A DNA stretch of 64,000 nt from Costus lasius (GCA_027563935.2 CM050447.1:12430501-12494500); one strand, 5' to 3'; shown: positions 15,942 through 30,304, counted from the first letter of the stretch. Program-made: numbers and translations. The notes: a model not told the origin generated them from the letters alone.

Positions 15942-18900
15942 ATGCCGGCGTGGTGGAAAGGGAAGTTGAAATCGAAGTCGAGATCTACTTCCAGTCCCCG
16001 CACGAAGGAGCCTGAGACGCCGCCGGCGGCGCTTCTTACGGACGAGGATCAATCGGCGGTAGAGGAGAGGCAGGGAGTTAAGCAGAAGTCTAACAGTTTA
16101 GATAGTGCTTTCGGATTTAGGCAGAGCGGGGAGCATCCTCTTGCTGGCAGCGGCGGCCGGAGAGGAGGAGGAGATGGGACGGGATTCGAGTTTGGTCAGC
16201 CGCTCCCTCTTCCGACCTCAGTCTCTTACCTTGGCGTGTCGACGGCTTCGGGGTCGGCTTCAGCGTCGGCGTCTAGTGTCAGCTCCTCTGGGTCGTCGGA
16301 TGACACGCCGGAATTTGCATCGTATAGGTATTCTTTTATGTATATATATACTTTTATGTACTTTTTTCCTTTCAGTCTGAGCGTGGTGGATTTCGCTTCA
16401 GGAATTGATGTTTTTATTTATTAATTTTTCTGGTGTGCGTGGAAAAAAAATGGAGGAGGGGGTGTCTTTCGTTGAATTTGAGATTTTCTTTCTTCTTTTT
16501 TTGGTCGGCTGTGTTTCTATCCACTACCATTTCCGCGGGTGCTGCCTACACATCGAGTAATTTTCATTGTAAAATTTAGGGATTTGGCTTTTTTTTTCCG
16601 CTTTTGATTTGAGCTAAATAGGAGTGAATTTGGATGGGAATTTGCTTTGTATCCTTCTGGATTCAGATCTCTTCTTCTCTTGTTCTCCCGAGTTCCAATT
16701 TCTAGATAGATAATTGATTTACCTTTAATTTGAGTCGCCTGATCAACAATTGTACTTGAGATTTCACTTGTTTTCAAATTGCAGGTATGCGGACCTGATG
16801 AACACGCCCAGGGGCAGACATGTAGTTCGTGATTTGCGGAGGCATGAGCATGCGGTTGAAGATAGGCAACTTTTCTCATGCAGTCCAGTTTCGGAGCATC
16901 CTAATGGTGGAAATGTGTTTTCTCATGGCCAAACTTCAACAGAGACGATATTTAGTAGGAGAACTGCAAGTCCTTCGCCTGGTCTGAGAGGCCACCCGTT
17001 TCCTACTTCACCTGTACATTCCAGTGCATTTGGTTTATGCCCAACATCCCCTAACCGCTGGCAGGATAATCTGAGGAGTCCACCTCACCCACTGCCTCTT
17101 CCTCCAAGCCCTCCGAGCTGCTCTTCTCATTCTCCATCATCTTCATCACGCTCACCCAAGTCACCTTGGAAGAAGGGAAAATTACTTGGCAGGGGGACCT
17201 TCGGTCATGTATATCTTGGATTCAACAGGTACTTGAGACATTTTTGTCAATGAATTGCAAACTTTTGATAGGATTCCGTCTTGATATAGAGCATATAGAT
17301 GTTGTAATGATAGATGAAGTTACTTCCATGATTCTTCCACCAGGAATATCCCCAAACTGAGTTATATTCAAGTACATTAAGGTCTTCTGCACTATATTCA
17401 TCCATATAAAATGATATCAGACTACTTAGATCTGACTTTGTATCAATGCTCTAGTGAAAGCGGACAGATGTGCGCTGTGAAAGAGGTTAAAGACATTTCT
17501 GATGATGCAAATTCCAAAGAATGCCTTAAACAACTAAACCAGGTAATCTTTCAACGTTGCTTGATCTTCCAATTCCTGAATTGTTATTATTTGACCTCAT
17601 TTGAGGTATGAATTTACTTTTAGTCATCAAGTGCAGAACTTGATTTGGAAATTCTTTTCACACTTTCAGGAAATATCTTTGCTTAGTCAGCTATCGCATG
17701 CCAATATTGTGCAGTATTACGGCAGTGAACTGGTGAGTTTAAACCTGCTGAGTTGTTGAACTTTTGGAATAGGATTATATAATTCCATAGTTGGATACAA
17801 GGCATCGGTACCACCCGAGACATACTGTCTCGGATCGGCACTAGTACCAGTATGTGTACTGTCGGTACATCCAATACTAGCATTGTTCAGAGTCGGTATG
17901 CACAGCATATACCGGTCCAAGGTTCGAGACTGGACTGGTACATCTTGATCGGATATCATGTTAGCAATCCATGCAAAAATTTATGTTTCACATTTCTTTC
18001 ACAATAGTTGTGAGGCAATTGGAAAACTCAATGACCGATACCAAGAATTTGAGGGAGAGCGAAAATGAACATAGGGAATGAACAAATTTCACTTAACACT
18101 AGAAATTACTGGTTGTACCAGAAAGCTAATTTACACATTTGTGTTATTAAGTTGCTCTAGTTGTGGATTGGTATCATGGCATTTTGCAGCATGCCTGTCG
18201 GTCCCTCACAAGATTTCAGTGACATTGGTAATAAAATTTTATCGTACAAAAGCAAGCTAAAAGCATACTGCATGAAACTATGAGTCAGTCTCTGGATGTT
18301 GTGATCAATCTACGCTTGAAACATTTCTAACAGCATATTTGCTTCAGCTGATGGTGGATGAACGAAGTATAGACCTTGTTTAACACCAACATCCTCTTTG
18401 GCACATACTTTAGAATCTGTTATCTAGCCGTATAGTTCAGCTAGTAAAGATTCTTGAACCTGCGGACTAATTAACCATGTGAGCACCACTAAGAAATAAT
18501 CACTGCTATGGACGGAATGAGTCATTAAACTTCTCAGAACAAATTTGGGTTAGCCAATTGTTCAGTTTTGGCTAGACTCTAGTTTATCAATTTTTTCCTT
18601 GTTTTAACTTGATTAGTTATAACATGGACTTGTGTTAACTTTTCCTGTACAGGCTGAAGACACACTCTCAGTTTATCTTGAATATGTTTCTGGGGGTTCT
18701 ATACACAAATTACTTCAAGAATATGGCCCTTTTGCTGAACCTTTAGTGCGAAACTATACTGCACAAATCCTTTGTGGGCTTGCTTACTTGCACGGGAGGA
18801 ATACTGTACACAGGTATTTGGGCACTAAGGTTTCTGGCGACGTATCTTGCAGAGAAAAAGCATCTTGTTTTCTTTTCTTCTATAAAGCTGAAGTTGAATT

Positions 18901-21852
18901 CTAACTGTAGGGATATTAAAGGCGCAAATATACTGGTAGATCCTAATGGTGAAATCAAACTGGCTGATTTTGGCATGGCCAAACATGTAAGCATCTCACT
19001 TGTTGAATTTATTTTCGTGTTTGAGAATTGGATAATCTAGAAGCTTCAAGATTTCGTACAACACGAACCATATTTTTCCCACTCTAACTATTCTATATAG
19101 GCTTGTGCCTTCATTCTCTTTATTGATTGGTGGTGGATCGGAAGCTTAATTCTTCTGTTCTGAAGCTTATGCTTGCATCATTAATGTCGGTCTGTGTTAG
19201 AGGACTAACTATGCTGAGATTTCTGTATTTAAATAGGTTATTTATCCATGAACTCAAACTTGTTCTTGGTCATATAAGTAAGCCCAAAGCTACAATGAAG
19301 AAAACCTAGGCTTCTTTGGATGCCTTAAGACTTTTAAATAGCACTTAAAGTTCCTGTGTTTCTGAAAATTCCCCATATTATTTGTGCTTGTTAATGATTT
19401 TTTTTCTTGACCAACTTCGCTCTATTTTTCACATTGTTTATCTTGAAACAGATCACAGCTTATACTTCAATACGATCTTTCAAAGGAAGCCCTTACTGGA
19501 TGGCTCCTGAGGTAAATTGATAATCCGTGTGAAGGGATTTTTCTGAAAGTTACTAGTGTCATAGCCAGCATTGTTTCTGAAAGTTTCCATCTCACTAGTG
19601 CTTTAATTCTCTGAAACGTTTACATATTGCAGGTTATCATGAATAATGCTGGCTATGACCTTTCAGTAGATATATGGAGTCTGGGTTGTACCATTATTGA
19701 GATGGCAACTTCCAAGCCTCCCTGGAGCCAGTTTGAAGGGGTGTGTTACACTTAGCATTGTCTTGAACTATTCAACATGGTAGTGATAGGATCTGTCAAG
19801 ATTTCTTTGATAAGTGTTCTAATGTTTGTTTATGGTTCAAATATCAGGTTGCCGCAATATTTAAAATTGGTAATAGTAAAGATATACCAGAGCTCCCAGA
19901 CTACTTTTCTCCCGAAGGGAAGGATTTTCTAAAGCTATGCTTGCAGCGTGACCCATCTGCACGTCCTTCAGCATCTCAGCTGATGGATCATCCTTTTATT
20001 CGAGATCAAGCTGCAATCAAGGCAGCAAAGGTGAATGCGATCAAGGATGTGGCTCACTCTATCACGGATGCAAGCCATATAGCGGTAATAATTTAAGAAA
20101 CAGCAGCAACATGTTGTTTTAGTTATTTGATTTTTGATATCTATCTAGGTGTGAACTACAAATTTTTTTTAACCAAAGTTACTAACCTCTTTTTTTTTGT
20201 GCCCCTTTCATGCAATTCGCTTGATATTGAAAGTTAAAATTCACTAGGTACGGTATTGAGAACTAAACAATGCTAGAATTAGATTTGATGACATTTATTT
20301 TGCAAAATACACAAAATACTCACGATCAATGTTGTCAAAAATGTGTTCCGCGTCTTAAGATTTTCCGATCCTACGATCCAAATTAGGTAAACAGTTCCGG
20401 AACGGATGTAGGATCTAAAATGTGGTAGGATCTTACGATCCCACAATCCGAGTCTTAGGATCGGGTATGATCTTACGATCTCATCGATTCTACTCGATCC
20501 TAAGTAAATAGGTAAAATAAGTTTAGATTTGATTCCTATTACACTAAAAATCAATAATCTATTATGACAAAAGTCTTAAATTGATACGTAATGCAACTAC
20601 TTGTTGTTAATTGTGATCATTTACTCATTTTTTGACAAACAATCATCAACTTAAGCTTCTTATCATCTACAACTATATTGTCTACTTCAACTATTTATTA
20701 GAATCAACTTTGTAAGTTTTATCATTGTCATTTTTATTGTTGTTGTTATTAGTTTCATTGTATACTTCTGTTGCATCATCTTATACTTGTCTCCATCATT
20801 ATCACCTAACAAATATTTGAAACACTATACCATTAATACATCTGAATAATAATATAAAATGTTGAACATATATATACCTTAATACATAATACTAAATAGA
20901 TATATATTAATTTTATATTACTTATTAGAATATTTATCATACTCTTAAGTCTAATTAGATGAATATATTTAAAAAAAATATATTTTAGGTGATTTGGTAG
21001 GATCTTACGATCATACGATCCGATCTTACGTTTTAATCCTATAAAGCTTTCATCGTTCCTAGCTAGGATCTAACAACTTTGCTTACATACTTCGCATTCA
21101 CCGATTTGCTTTATTTTAACTCAAAACTACTCTTCCGTCTTTTTTTGAGTAATTTAGGTGATTCCATCCCATTCCCTTCTTATTCTTTAATGTACTCCTG
21201 TCAGTGTAATCAATTCTCTACTTTCTTTCTGCCACTATCATTTTATATTTTTAAATTGAATTATTTATTGCATTCTTAGATGACAGTTTCATGATGCTCA
21301 AACACCTTCATTCGATCAAAATTTCCACATGCACCTCAGTTCTTGTTTTATCAATCATGGCAACGCTAAAAGTATTTACGATTTTTGCTGATGAACAAAC
21401 AGGGAACTATCGAGTTCTCTTCCAATAGAAGTACTTCCCCGCTACATGATATAGATTATGGAATTAGAAGAACATCCGGTTTGCACTCGGCATTTCCTCT
21501 GGCATCCAAGAACTCAAGGTATATCAACTCAAGCTGGATTTTGTGATTCCATGTTTGTTTCTAGACAGGTGATGATACTGCTGCTCTTCTTTCTAGCAGC
21601 GATTTGCCTAGCATGCGCATGAATTTGTCATTGCCCGTCTCCCCCTGTTCTAGTCCACTAAGGCAATTTAAACAGTCCAATAGAAGTTGCCTGCCTTCTC
21701 CTCCTCACCCAGCATATTCTGCTGGAGTAGCCAACTACAGCCCAGTCAGTCCGATGCTCTCTCCGACCAGGCTAGATCCTTGGCTTGACAACACCCTATT
21801 GAAGGCTCAATCACCATATGGTTCTCCTCGAAGACTAAGCATGGGTTTTTAA
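15942..21852 (+). CDS. MAPKKK3-type MEKK protein kinase (11 exons)
   Basis: Exons: 15942-16327, 16785-17228, 17455-17542, 17670-17732, 18653-18813, 18911-18986, 19452-19511, 19633-19740, 19848-20084, 21403-21518, 21600-21852. They join in frame to 663 residues. The N-terminus [15 protein letters not shown], the QPLPLP motif, a Ser/Pro-rich regulatory region and the tail [12 protein letters not shown] match the Arabidopsis MAPKKK3 branch (related to YODA and MAPKKK5). The kinase domain runs from about residue 258 to 515: [11 protein letters not shown] (P-loop), CAVKEV (catalytic Lys), [26 protein letters not shown] (catalytic loop), [25 protein letters not shown]. All key residues are intact. 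It should phosphorylate MAPKKs in development or immune signalling, by family analogy. The introns between exons 4-5 and 9-10 carry repeat insertions. Exon 1 is markedly GC-rich. Confidence 0.95.
17785..17960. repeat. GGTAC-rich repeat remnant in MAPKKK intron
   Basis: Inside the 17733-18652 intron, GGTAC/GTACC words recur (TCGGTACCACC, ACTAGTACCAG, GTCGGTACAT, CTGGACTGGTACATC) with TACCGGTCC. This looks like a short decayed transposon of the kind rich in palindromic GGTACC words. Ends and target duplication were not found. Confidence 0.45.
20330..21065. mobile_element. Probable MITE with GATCTTACGATC repeats in MAPKKK intron
   Basis: In the intron between exons 9 and 10, the edges (20360-20500 and 20990-21065) are rich in GGATCTTACGATC, TCCTACGATCC and TAGGATC words in both orientations, flanking an AT-rich centre. 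Opposed motif-rich edges fit a non-autonomous DNA transposon of about 0.7 kb. I could not define exact termini. Confidence 0.5.
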
Positions 21853-23195
21853 ACATCTCGGAGATGCTGAGTTCAGTCGGGGGGTAGCTTTTGGCGGTTA
21901 GAAACTTGCTTTGTCAACGCTTCATCCAAATCCATCATCCTATACACTTGCAGTGCCACGAGAGTTTTTGAATGATGCCTTAGCCTTTCGCTTCAAATAG
22001 CATCAGATTCTACATACTGTATATAGAGAGAGGAAAGCTATGTTCATATCGTGCAACATTAGTGTTATGAAGTCAAAATTGTAATAGAAAAAGGAAAACA
22101 AAGTTTCAGGCTAATTTCATACCCGTTGAAGGTTCGGCTTTCTGGATTGAAGTATGAATTCATAGAAAATGAACTACTTCCAGTCATCAAGCCTAGTAAT
22201 TGGCAGCGATTTACTACTCTAGAAAGAAAAAAAAGAGAGGCGTCATTAAGCTTACTTTATATCAAATCTATAGCAGAACAACAATGCTTATCATTTTTTT
22301 GAAAAATGGAATTTTTATGATTCTCCATACCAAAAAAAAGAAAAAAACATAGATTTGACTAAATCTAACCCGATAGATCAAATTTCTTTTTATAAATCTT
22401 TGTCCGGAAAATGGTTGCAATCTTCAAAGACTATACTCTTCTACAAGGAATAATATTTAAAAAAATGATAAGATACAAATTATTTAGTGTGCTAATTAAT
22501 ATTAATTTAGATTATATTGTTTTAGGTTCACTAATGTAATAAATTAATTTATTAATTAAGTTAATTGTAATAAATGATATTAGAATATTGTTAGTCTTAA
22601 GCACGGTGAAAAACTAATAAGAAAGAGTTGTTATGATGTTATTATTAGGTCGACGTTACATGTTATCGATTAAAGAATAATTCTTAAATATATACTAGAC
22701 TTTAAGCTTAATGAGCATGTTAATTTTTAAATGGGGAGATTGTAATATCCCATTTTAATCGTTATGAAAAGTGAAAGAAAAATATTTAAGCAAATTACGG
22801 TAGAATTTCTATTTTATTTAAAAAGAAATATCTTACAAATCCTACAAACATTATATAAAAAAGTAGAGAAACAAATACCAAATATTTTTTTAATTCAATC
22901 CTCATCTTATTTTATATATGTAAGAAATCTTACATAATCCTATCAATAGTAGAAAAAGTGAAAAACAAATATTAAAGATTTTTTAGATTTAGCACTCATC
23001 TTATTTTACATATGGAAACAAAATAAAATAATTTAGTTGGTCAATTATGAATCGAACCGAGTCACTCACAATCACTCGGAGATCGACGTCGTCGATGACA
23101 TCCTAGCCGATCATCAGCAAATGAACGGCCGTGATGGATCCTTCCTCCCACTTCAAAGAAAGGAGTCGATCGCAAACTGGAGGGGAGTGGGTGAG
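21853..23195. other. Intergenic, AT-rich; decayed retroelement end
   Basis: Contains the 3' UTR of the kinase gene, then strongly AT-rich DNA. At 22731-22755, ATGGGGAGATTGTAATATCCC resembles a polypurine tract followed by an LTR start (TGTAATATCCC). At about 22822-23012 two roughly 95-bp imperfect tandem copies each end CTCATCTTATTTTAYATATG. No gene seen. Confidence 0.5.
22822..23012. repeat. Two imperfect ~95-bp tandem copies
   Basis: Both copies contain AAATMTTACA, a GTAGARAAA stretch, an AAACAAATAYYAAA stretch and CTCATCTTATTTTA. They are diverged. Confidence 0.6.
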
Positions 23196-26100
23196 ATGGA
23201 GCCGATCGACGAGGAGCAGGGTCTCATCGGCCGACGACCTGGAGGCGCCGAGGGCGGAGGCGAGAGCAACCTCAGTCGCCGCACCTGGCCAACAGTAGAC
23301 GGCCCCCATGGTCTGTCCGAGGAAGAGTCCCTTGCCTACGCCCGTAGTTACTTCTATTGGGGTTTCGCCTTTCTCCCCTTTCTCTGGGCCGTCAATTGCT
23401 GCTACTTTTGGCCCGTCCTTAGGAAGTCCCACCCATCCCCTCACATCCGCCCTTGTAAGCTCTCTGTGCTGCTCCAATTATATTCCTTTAGCTAACGTAC
23501 GATCTTTATGTGCCCTGATGTCTATTTGGTTACATTGGAATCTGTTTATCCATTCTACTCAATTGTTATATTTAGTTAATTAATTTGTGCGTATCGTATT
23601 ATCAATTTTGATCGAAGACAAAAGCAAGGGAACTTACTGACACTCGATTCTAGCTTTCGCTATGGAACTCTTGTGATTGAAGCTGTAATCGGACTTCAGA
23701 TTGGGTAATTGGTGATTGGTGATTGGTCCCGAATTATCTTAACTAAACTATAAAACGGTTGCTATTTTGTGAGCAGAAATAAAAGATCTTGGAAACATGT
23801 TAACTGAAGTAATTGAAACATGCAATTAATCTTCATGCCCAGGAATATAGTGGAGATGAAATTCAGTTTGGTGGTTTTTGGTCATAGTAGCTATAGTGTA
23901 GCTATCTTTTTGCTTGGCTCAGTGTTTGCATCTGTAATCATCTGTTGAACAGATCTTGCAACAATCTATCTATTTTCATCCAAAACCATGAACACTAGGT
24001 ATTTCACGCATTGCTGATTTACCTAGATGAGTTGGGAAGATGGTGCTGCAATATGCGAATAAATAGAAACTGATATGTGCTTTTCTGGATAATTGTGCTG
24101 GGAAGAATCCAATAAGTGGAACTAAAATAGTCTTGGTGGATCCACATAAACTGTCTAGGATTAAAGAAATTTCATAATTTATCGGCATTTTGTTTTGCCT
24201 GCCAATTAATCTGACTGATGATCAACTTTATTAATCCTTACTAGATTGATAGATTCATGAGAACTTATACTTGCTTCAGTTTATAATTCCACGGTCAGGA
24301 ATCAGGATTGCATTTTATGGCTTTGTTCCTCTGATACAAATTTAACATTGTGAACTAAACGACAAAACTTTTATGTGCAATAATATTTTAGCCGATAAAT
24401 ATCATGCATGGAGCAAAAAAGAACTAATTTTTAAGAGGTTAAACCAATTCCTTTTATTGCACCCAGTACGTATTAGCTCCTCTCAATTCATTTCATAGAA
24501 CTTATTTATGCATATGTATCAAATGTAGTTAACTATTTTTGCCAAGAATGTTAATTTCTAAAAAGAAAACCTAGTCTTAAAATTTTCCACCTTCTCAGGA
24601 TTCAGTTCTCTACTGAATTATGCAATGAAACAATGTACAATCCTGTTAAGCGTTGTTATTAAAGTGTGCTAGCATGCTTGCTTTGAGGAGATGTAATTAA
24701 TATGTATCTCATGTATTTGTATTCCTATCCAATATAAGTTAAATTTGTAGAATACTTAATGTATGACTTGAATTAATCAAATTATTGACTTCAAATCCCT
24801 CTCCTTCCTTCCTCGCCTCCCCCACTAGGTGAAGGCCCAAGATTTCCATTATGTCTCTACCCTTTCCTCTTTTCTCCTGTGTCTTTTCCTCTATCTCTTT
24901 CACTCTTCCTTTTACCTCTATTGATACGCTATCCCATCTATTCTGCTCTTCTGTTCCTCTCCTTTCTTTCACTTCTTCAAGCCAATGATCCCATATCTTT
25001 TTGAGATCAAAGCCCAAATGATGTCTCCTTGCTGTTGTTGCATTTGTTGCCATTAATGCAACATTGCATTAACCTGCAGTACTGCCACCCCTCTTTCCTC
25101 CGTAATCACAACCACTTCTTTCTAGTCTCATGTTCCTAACCCATGTTTGTTGCCATTCTTCACCATGAGCAACTACATTTCGATGCCTTCATAAGACTGA
25201 AACACCAAACTGACACTTTCCATGGAGACACCAAACCGACAAAAAAGTGAAGACAGAAAGCGAGGAGACAATTTCCATGCCATTCTTTTATCTCTTCTTC
25301 CTTCTCTCTCTTTTAATTCTATCTTTGCTGCTCCTCTATCCTCTTTCTTCTACTCTTGCATCATCCTCTTCTACAATTTCCCTCCTCTCTCTTCTCAAAG
25401 CCACCGGCATTGCATCACAAGAAAGTTAATAAAAAATTAACATAATAATACATAACTATCTTCATACATAGTTAAGGTTTAAAGACTGAATCTTTGGAAA
25501 GGAGAAATAAGTAAAGTTTTTAAAATTGACATACTAATACATCATATTCTTGTTTTTGTTTGTCTTGAAATAAGTCCAATTCACTCAACAATTTATCATT
25601 TATAGGACATAATTCCCAATGTAGGGCTTTGTGTTCGGTAGTTTTTGTTAAAAATATATTTATGTCCTTTTAACATTGAAACTATCTTTGGGTGTGTGCC
25701 TTCACGAGCACCTAGGACCTTGGGAAAAATGTGTTTGCCACCTTGAAACACTTACTGCTTTTAATGGCACTAGTCACGATAAGGAAACGATCACTTTGGA
25801 TAAAAAGGAAAATGATAATTTCAACTGAATGTAAAACCAAAGGCCGTGAGATATATTTTTCTGAGGAAATGATGAGCATGTAATTGTATGCTCTTTTCAA
25901 TCATTTCAATTGCCTTATTGTCTTATATTTGAAGTCTTCTATGCGCATGTTATGTTTTAAATCTTTTATTTAGGTCTTTATTCTCTGAAATTATTTTTTT
26001 TGTTCTATTTCGTGTTCAATATGGTTGTTAATGCAGATGTAATGCGTTCAGCAATTGGGTTTCTGATCTTCTGTGTGGTCCTTGCTTCCTGGTCCGTTAC

Positions 26101-26197
26101 ATTCATGGTTGGAGGAGAGCAGCTCTTTGGTTCAGTGTGGAATGATCTTGTTATGTATAACCTTGCAGACAGATTAGGGTTGGTAGGGTGGACATAA
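23196..26197 (+). CDS. PEN2: Gamma-secretase subunit PEN-2 (2 exons)
   Basis: Exons 23196-23454 and 26037-26197 join (codon split T|AT) to give 139 residues. The conserved body reads WPTVDGPHGLSEEESLAYAR, FYWGFAFLPFLWAVNCCYFW (first membrane segment), HIRPYVMRSAIGFLIFCVV (second membrane segment), then GGEQLFG, MYNLADRLGL. These match plant PEN-2, the small subunit that matures presenilin in the gamma-secretase complex of endomembranes. The Met at 23196 gives a length near other plant homologues; in-frame Mets at 23037 and 23121 would add an unconserved extension. The 2.58-kb intron holds AT-rich sequence and unassigned frames such as 24739-25053 on the minus strand. No residues appear lost. 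Confidence 0.93.
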
Positions 26198-29100
26198 ATT
26201 TGTTTTAAAGTGTTATTTTCTTTTTTTCATCTCTGTAGTGCAAAAGACTCCTTGCACATATTGCCTATCTTTCATCTACTGTGAACTCCGTAATCACAAC
26301 TGTTTTCTCCTTATCTAGCTTGGGATTTCTTGAACTTAAACATTTACTATGGATAACTGGAGCCTTGATAAAATTTCAGTGGAATAAATTGTTCACTGAT
26401 TAGGTTCCTTACAATGTTCTGGAGAGTATTCCTCGGTTCGGCAAGCACAACATGTCTTTTGTGCCACACAGCTCTAAACCTTTGTTTTCTACTGTTGAAT
26501 ACTTGATTCTGTTATCTGATGGGTTCTGAACGTTGAACCTCTAGACAGAGATAGGTGTGGTAATATCCTTTCTGTTGTGGAGTTGTTTTCCAGCGAAAAT
26601 TGTTATGAAAAAGTTGTTAGGCTTAAGGATGCTTCTACTTGATATCCTTGGTGTTAGATACAAGAATAGTTGATAATATAACTTCTGTATACATTCCTAG
26701 CGTGTGTTTGTGTATAGCGTATGTACATTTACATATATCTTTCCTTTGTAAAGGATGATGCATTCCACAAGACTAGTCCATTTACTGAATTCCATAGCCT
26801 GAGCGAGAGGAATCAGAGTACAAAAAGTACAGCAACCGAGTATTGTTTACAATCATCCTACTAAGTTTGTTTTTTTTCCTCAAAGATATCAGTCATTTTT
26901 ATCCATTAGAATTGTATCTTAGGGGTGAGAGTGCTTGGTTAACTCTCTAAGTCTTTAAACTTGTCTAATTTTAAAATTGGAGGCTTTCCATTTGTGTGTT
27001 TTGAGCCCTTGTGAGCCATTACTTTCATTGATATTTACACATTCATGTAGTGTAACTCAAAGTGTGTAAAATAATCATATTGAGCCACTTTACTAAGCCT
27101 TTATAAAAATATGCACTCTTACATTGTGTAACTCACCCTTTACTAAGCCTTCATAAGTTCTCATCCAAATGTTTGTTTAATACTTGACAACAAAGTAGGT
27201 CAAACTGTCAAGGCAACTTAAAGACTCATGGATAGGGTGAAACTAGTCTTTATGTAACTTTGGAATATGTTGATGAGATCCACCATAGACACAACAAGAA
27301 GCCACAATATCTAGTTGCAGATATCAAGTCACATATTCATATGTTGGAGAAAATATTTGTAGTGTTATACTGCAATGGAAGTGCATCGAGAGCATCGAGG
27401 CATATGCCTATAAGAGTTATTTATGCAAGCGAGAGGGTGCTTATAGGCATCCATGATTGAGGAGTCTAGAATCATGTTGCTGTGGTGGGGAATGTGATAT
27501 AAAGGAGTTGGCGAACTTCGTTTTTGATTTGGAATTTACTTTAAATCTATCTAGATTGAAGTAGATAGCTCAAAGGCTCAATAGAAACTTGGTAACTATA
27601 GAGGAGAGGAACCAATTTTTTCATTGAGATGTAGAAAAGATCTTTGCACAATCAATACATGAGTAGAATTTTAAAAAAAAAAGTTGAGGGCTTACCTCTT
27701 ACTAGAAAATATCGAATACATTACTCAGATGAAGTTGGAGCAACTTTAACACAAATATTCTATTAGGAAATATGCGAACTAGTTTTTTTACTAGTGTTGG
27801 ACATATTAGACGTGTTCGAGACTCAGCTCTTTTGCTTCTTAGATGATTTGTAAGCATAGTCACAGCAGTATTTTAAAAATGTTGAGCACCTCTCAGAATT
27901 TCGAAGACTAGGACACTTAGTGGCAGAGAAAATTCTCTAATTCTTTGAGATGTTGAGAAAATATTGAAAATGTTAGATTAGATTTTTTTTCAGTAATGCA
28001 GAGGTTTTGCGAGGCACAATTTTTGATCTCTTGGAAGTTGGGAAAAGTTCAATGATGTTATTAAGGTAGTGTGATAAAAAATATATATAATATTTTGGCG
28101 CATTCCGTATGAACTCGACGTGGCATATAATTGAAGTGATGTGACGAAACACAAATGCTTTTGTACAATTGTTTGTCTCGATTTGAATAATGAAAGCTAA
28201 GGTGAGCTTGCTTGTCTTTTCTGCAACATTATGTTACCTCTTTTTCAACACTTGCATATTGTAGCAGAGTCCAAGTTAATAGCAGAGGGGGACAAGCGAA
28301 TGAGCCTGCAAGTGTTCTTTTTTGCTCGTATCCACTTGTGTTTCTTGTTCTCCAAGGTGATCTCAAACGTCAAAAACAGGTATGGTAAGGGAAAGAGATA
28401 GCTGAGCTTGAAACAGTATTGATGCCTCACAACAGCTGCAAGGTCTCCTTGCCCTGTACTCTCTTATGTGAATATGTGATAATTGTGTTCAATTTGATGC
28501 GTCAATGAAGAATTCCTAAATTTGCCTGGAACCTTGGAGCATTAGGATGGTGAATGAAAATGATGATGTAAAAATAGCTGAGGATATTATAGGCCTGCAA
28601 CACGGGTTAGCCACTTGTGAAATAACTGCTGACGGATAAGCAGCAAGTTGATCTGAAGGGGGTAATTTGTTTATTTCAAAGTTCTTGCTGGGTTCATCTC
28701 AGATCTACGAGCCTGTGTGCATTTCTGCAGGGGAAATATACTCTTGGCTATTATTCACGATTGCTCTTAATCTAGGACTAAGTGATTCATCGTCAAAATT
28801 GATTGGAAAAAGTGGTCAATTGTGTCAATTTGAACTTGTTTGAGCTATTCATTATCGCGGTTTTCCTCAATTGTGATGTCTAGAGTTTGGTTCCTCTGCC
28901 ATTCTACTCAGTAATGCAGCTAGCAATTTTTTCCCTCATAAGCGGCTGCCATATATTATTGCATCTCCATGTTCCTCGATCAGTATGCTTTGCCTTCTAC
29001 GCATTCACATGTATTGGATCTGACATTGTAGGTACATGCAATTTTTTGGTGAATTATCCCGGGCTTTTATTTAGTCTTCAAAGTGCATCCTCCCCTAGGC

Positions 29101-30039
29101 TTCCAGCGAGTGTTAGTCTGGGTTGATGACTAGTACTTTATTCCTTTGAGCAATTCTGCTCAAGGATTACTACCTTTTGCCTTTGACAGATGTGCCCATT
29201 GGCTTTCTCAAAAAAAATTTGATTCACAATGCAGGTTGGTTATCAATATGGGAATTCTTTTTTTCTGTTAAGTGTCTTCGTCATCTACTGCATACTGGCA
29301 AACCTCTTCAAAATGATTGCTCATCCATCTTGTCTAGGATTGCTCTTCCGTCATCTACTGTTTATTGGTAAACCAAGTATAGTCACATACAAGCTCTTAT
29401 TTGGATCTTATGTTGTCCTATAAGCTTCTTATAGATTGAAATAGAAATTCTACGCAAATCCGGATGGACTTAAACATGGTGGCCCACTATTATCATCTAT
29501 TGCACTTTGTAGAGTAGGCAGACTGTTCGATATTGGAAAAAATTTTGGCATCGGGTATCTTGCTGCCGGACTTAAAAGTTATGATACAGTTTCGTAAAAT
29601 AAAATAATAGATTTTGTAAAATATTAAGATACGTGCCATTTTATGAAATCCTGTGCTATCATTATCGTAAAATGCACACTCACAATCAGATACCCTGATG
29701 CCATTATTCGACGTACCTGCCAAATTTTTTTTTTACCGGTGCCTTTGCAAATCTTACTTGCATTGAAGAAAGCTACTGCCCAATGGACGATTGTTTTAAT
29801 GAGAGACAATGCATAAGTACTATTATATACATATTTGTCAAAAACTTGTATCACATCACTTGTCATGGTGTGCTACTCTGTATAGACACAAGTTCATCAG
29901 GTGGGTTAAGATTGCATGCATCAAACAATTTATGTGTTTTTTTTACGACACCTAACGAACAACAAAGATCGACCTTCACATAATTTCGCCACATTAAATA
30001 TCCACATATACATGTTGTTGGGCTTAATTAATAATGCTC
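26198..30039. other. Long intergenic region, no gene recognised
   Basis: About 3.8 kb of AT-rich DNA. Frames at 27260-27460, 28887-29126 and 29177-29423 have no recognisable domain or splice support. It probably consists of decayed repeats beyond the PEN-2 3' UTR, but I could not assign a family. Confidence 0.5.
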
Positions 30040-30047
30040 ATCCATCT

Positions 30048-30226
30048 TAGGGATGACAATTGGGTACTAATTTAGCGGGTACTCGCTCTACCCGAACCCA
30101 TTTAAAAATAAACAGGTAGTTGTTATTCAGATTTGGGTAGGGTATGAGTAGTGCATATGCTACCCGGGTCGAGTTAGAGTAAAGTTCGGATAGCATAGGA
30201 CGGATACCCACTACTCGAACCTGGTT

Positions 30227-30304
<78 letters not shown>

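Noticed and set aside
24739..25053. 104-codon minus-strand frame in the PEN-2 intron
   Set aside because: Highly charged with no recognised domain, splice support or promoter; may be retroelement debris.
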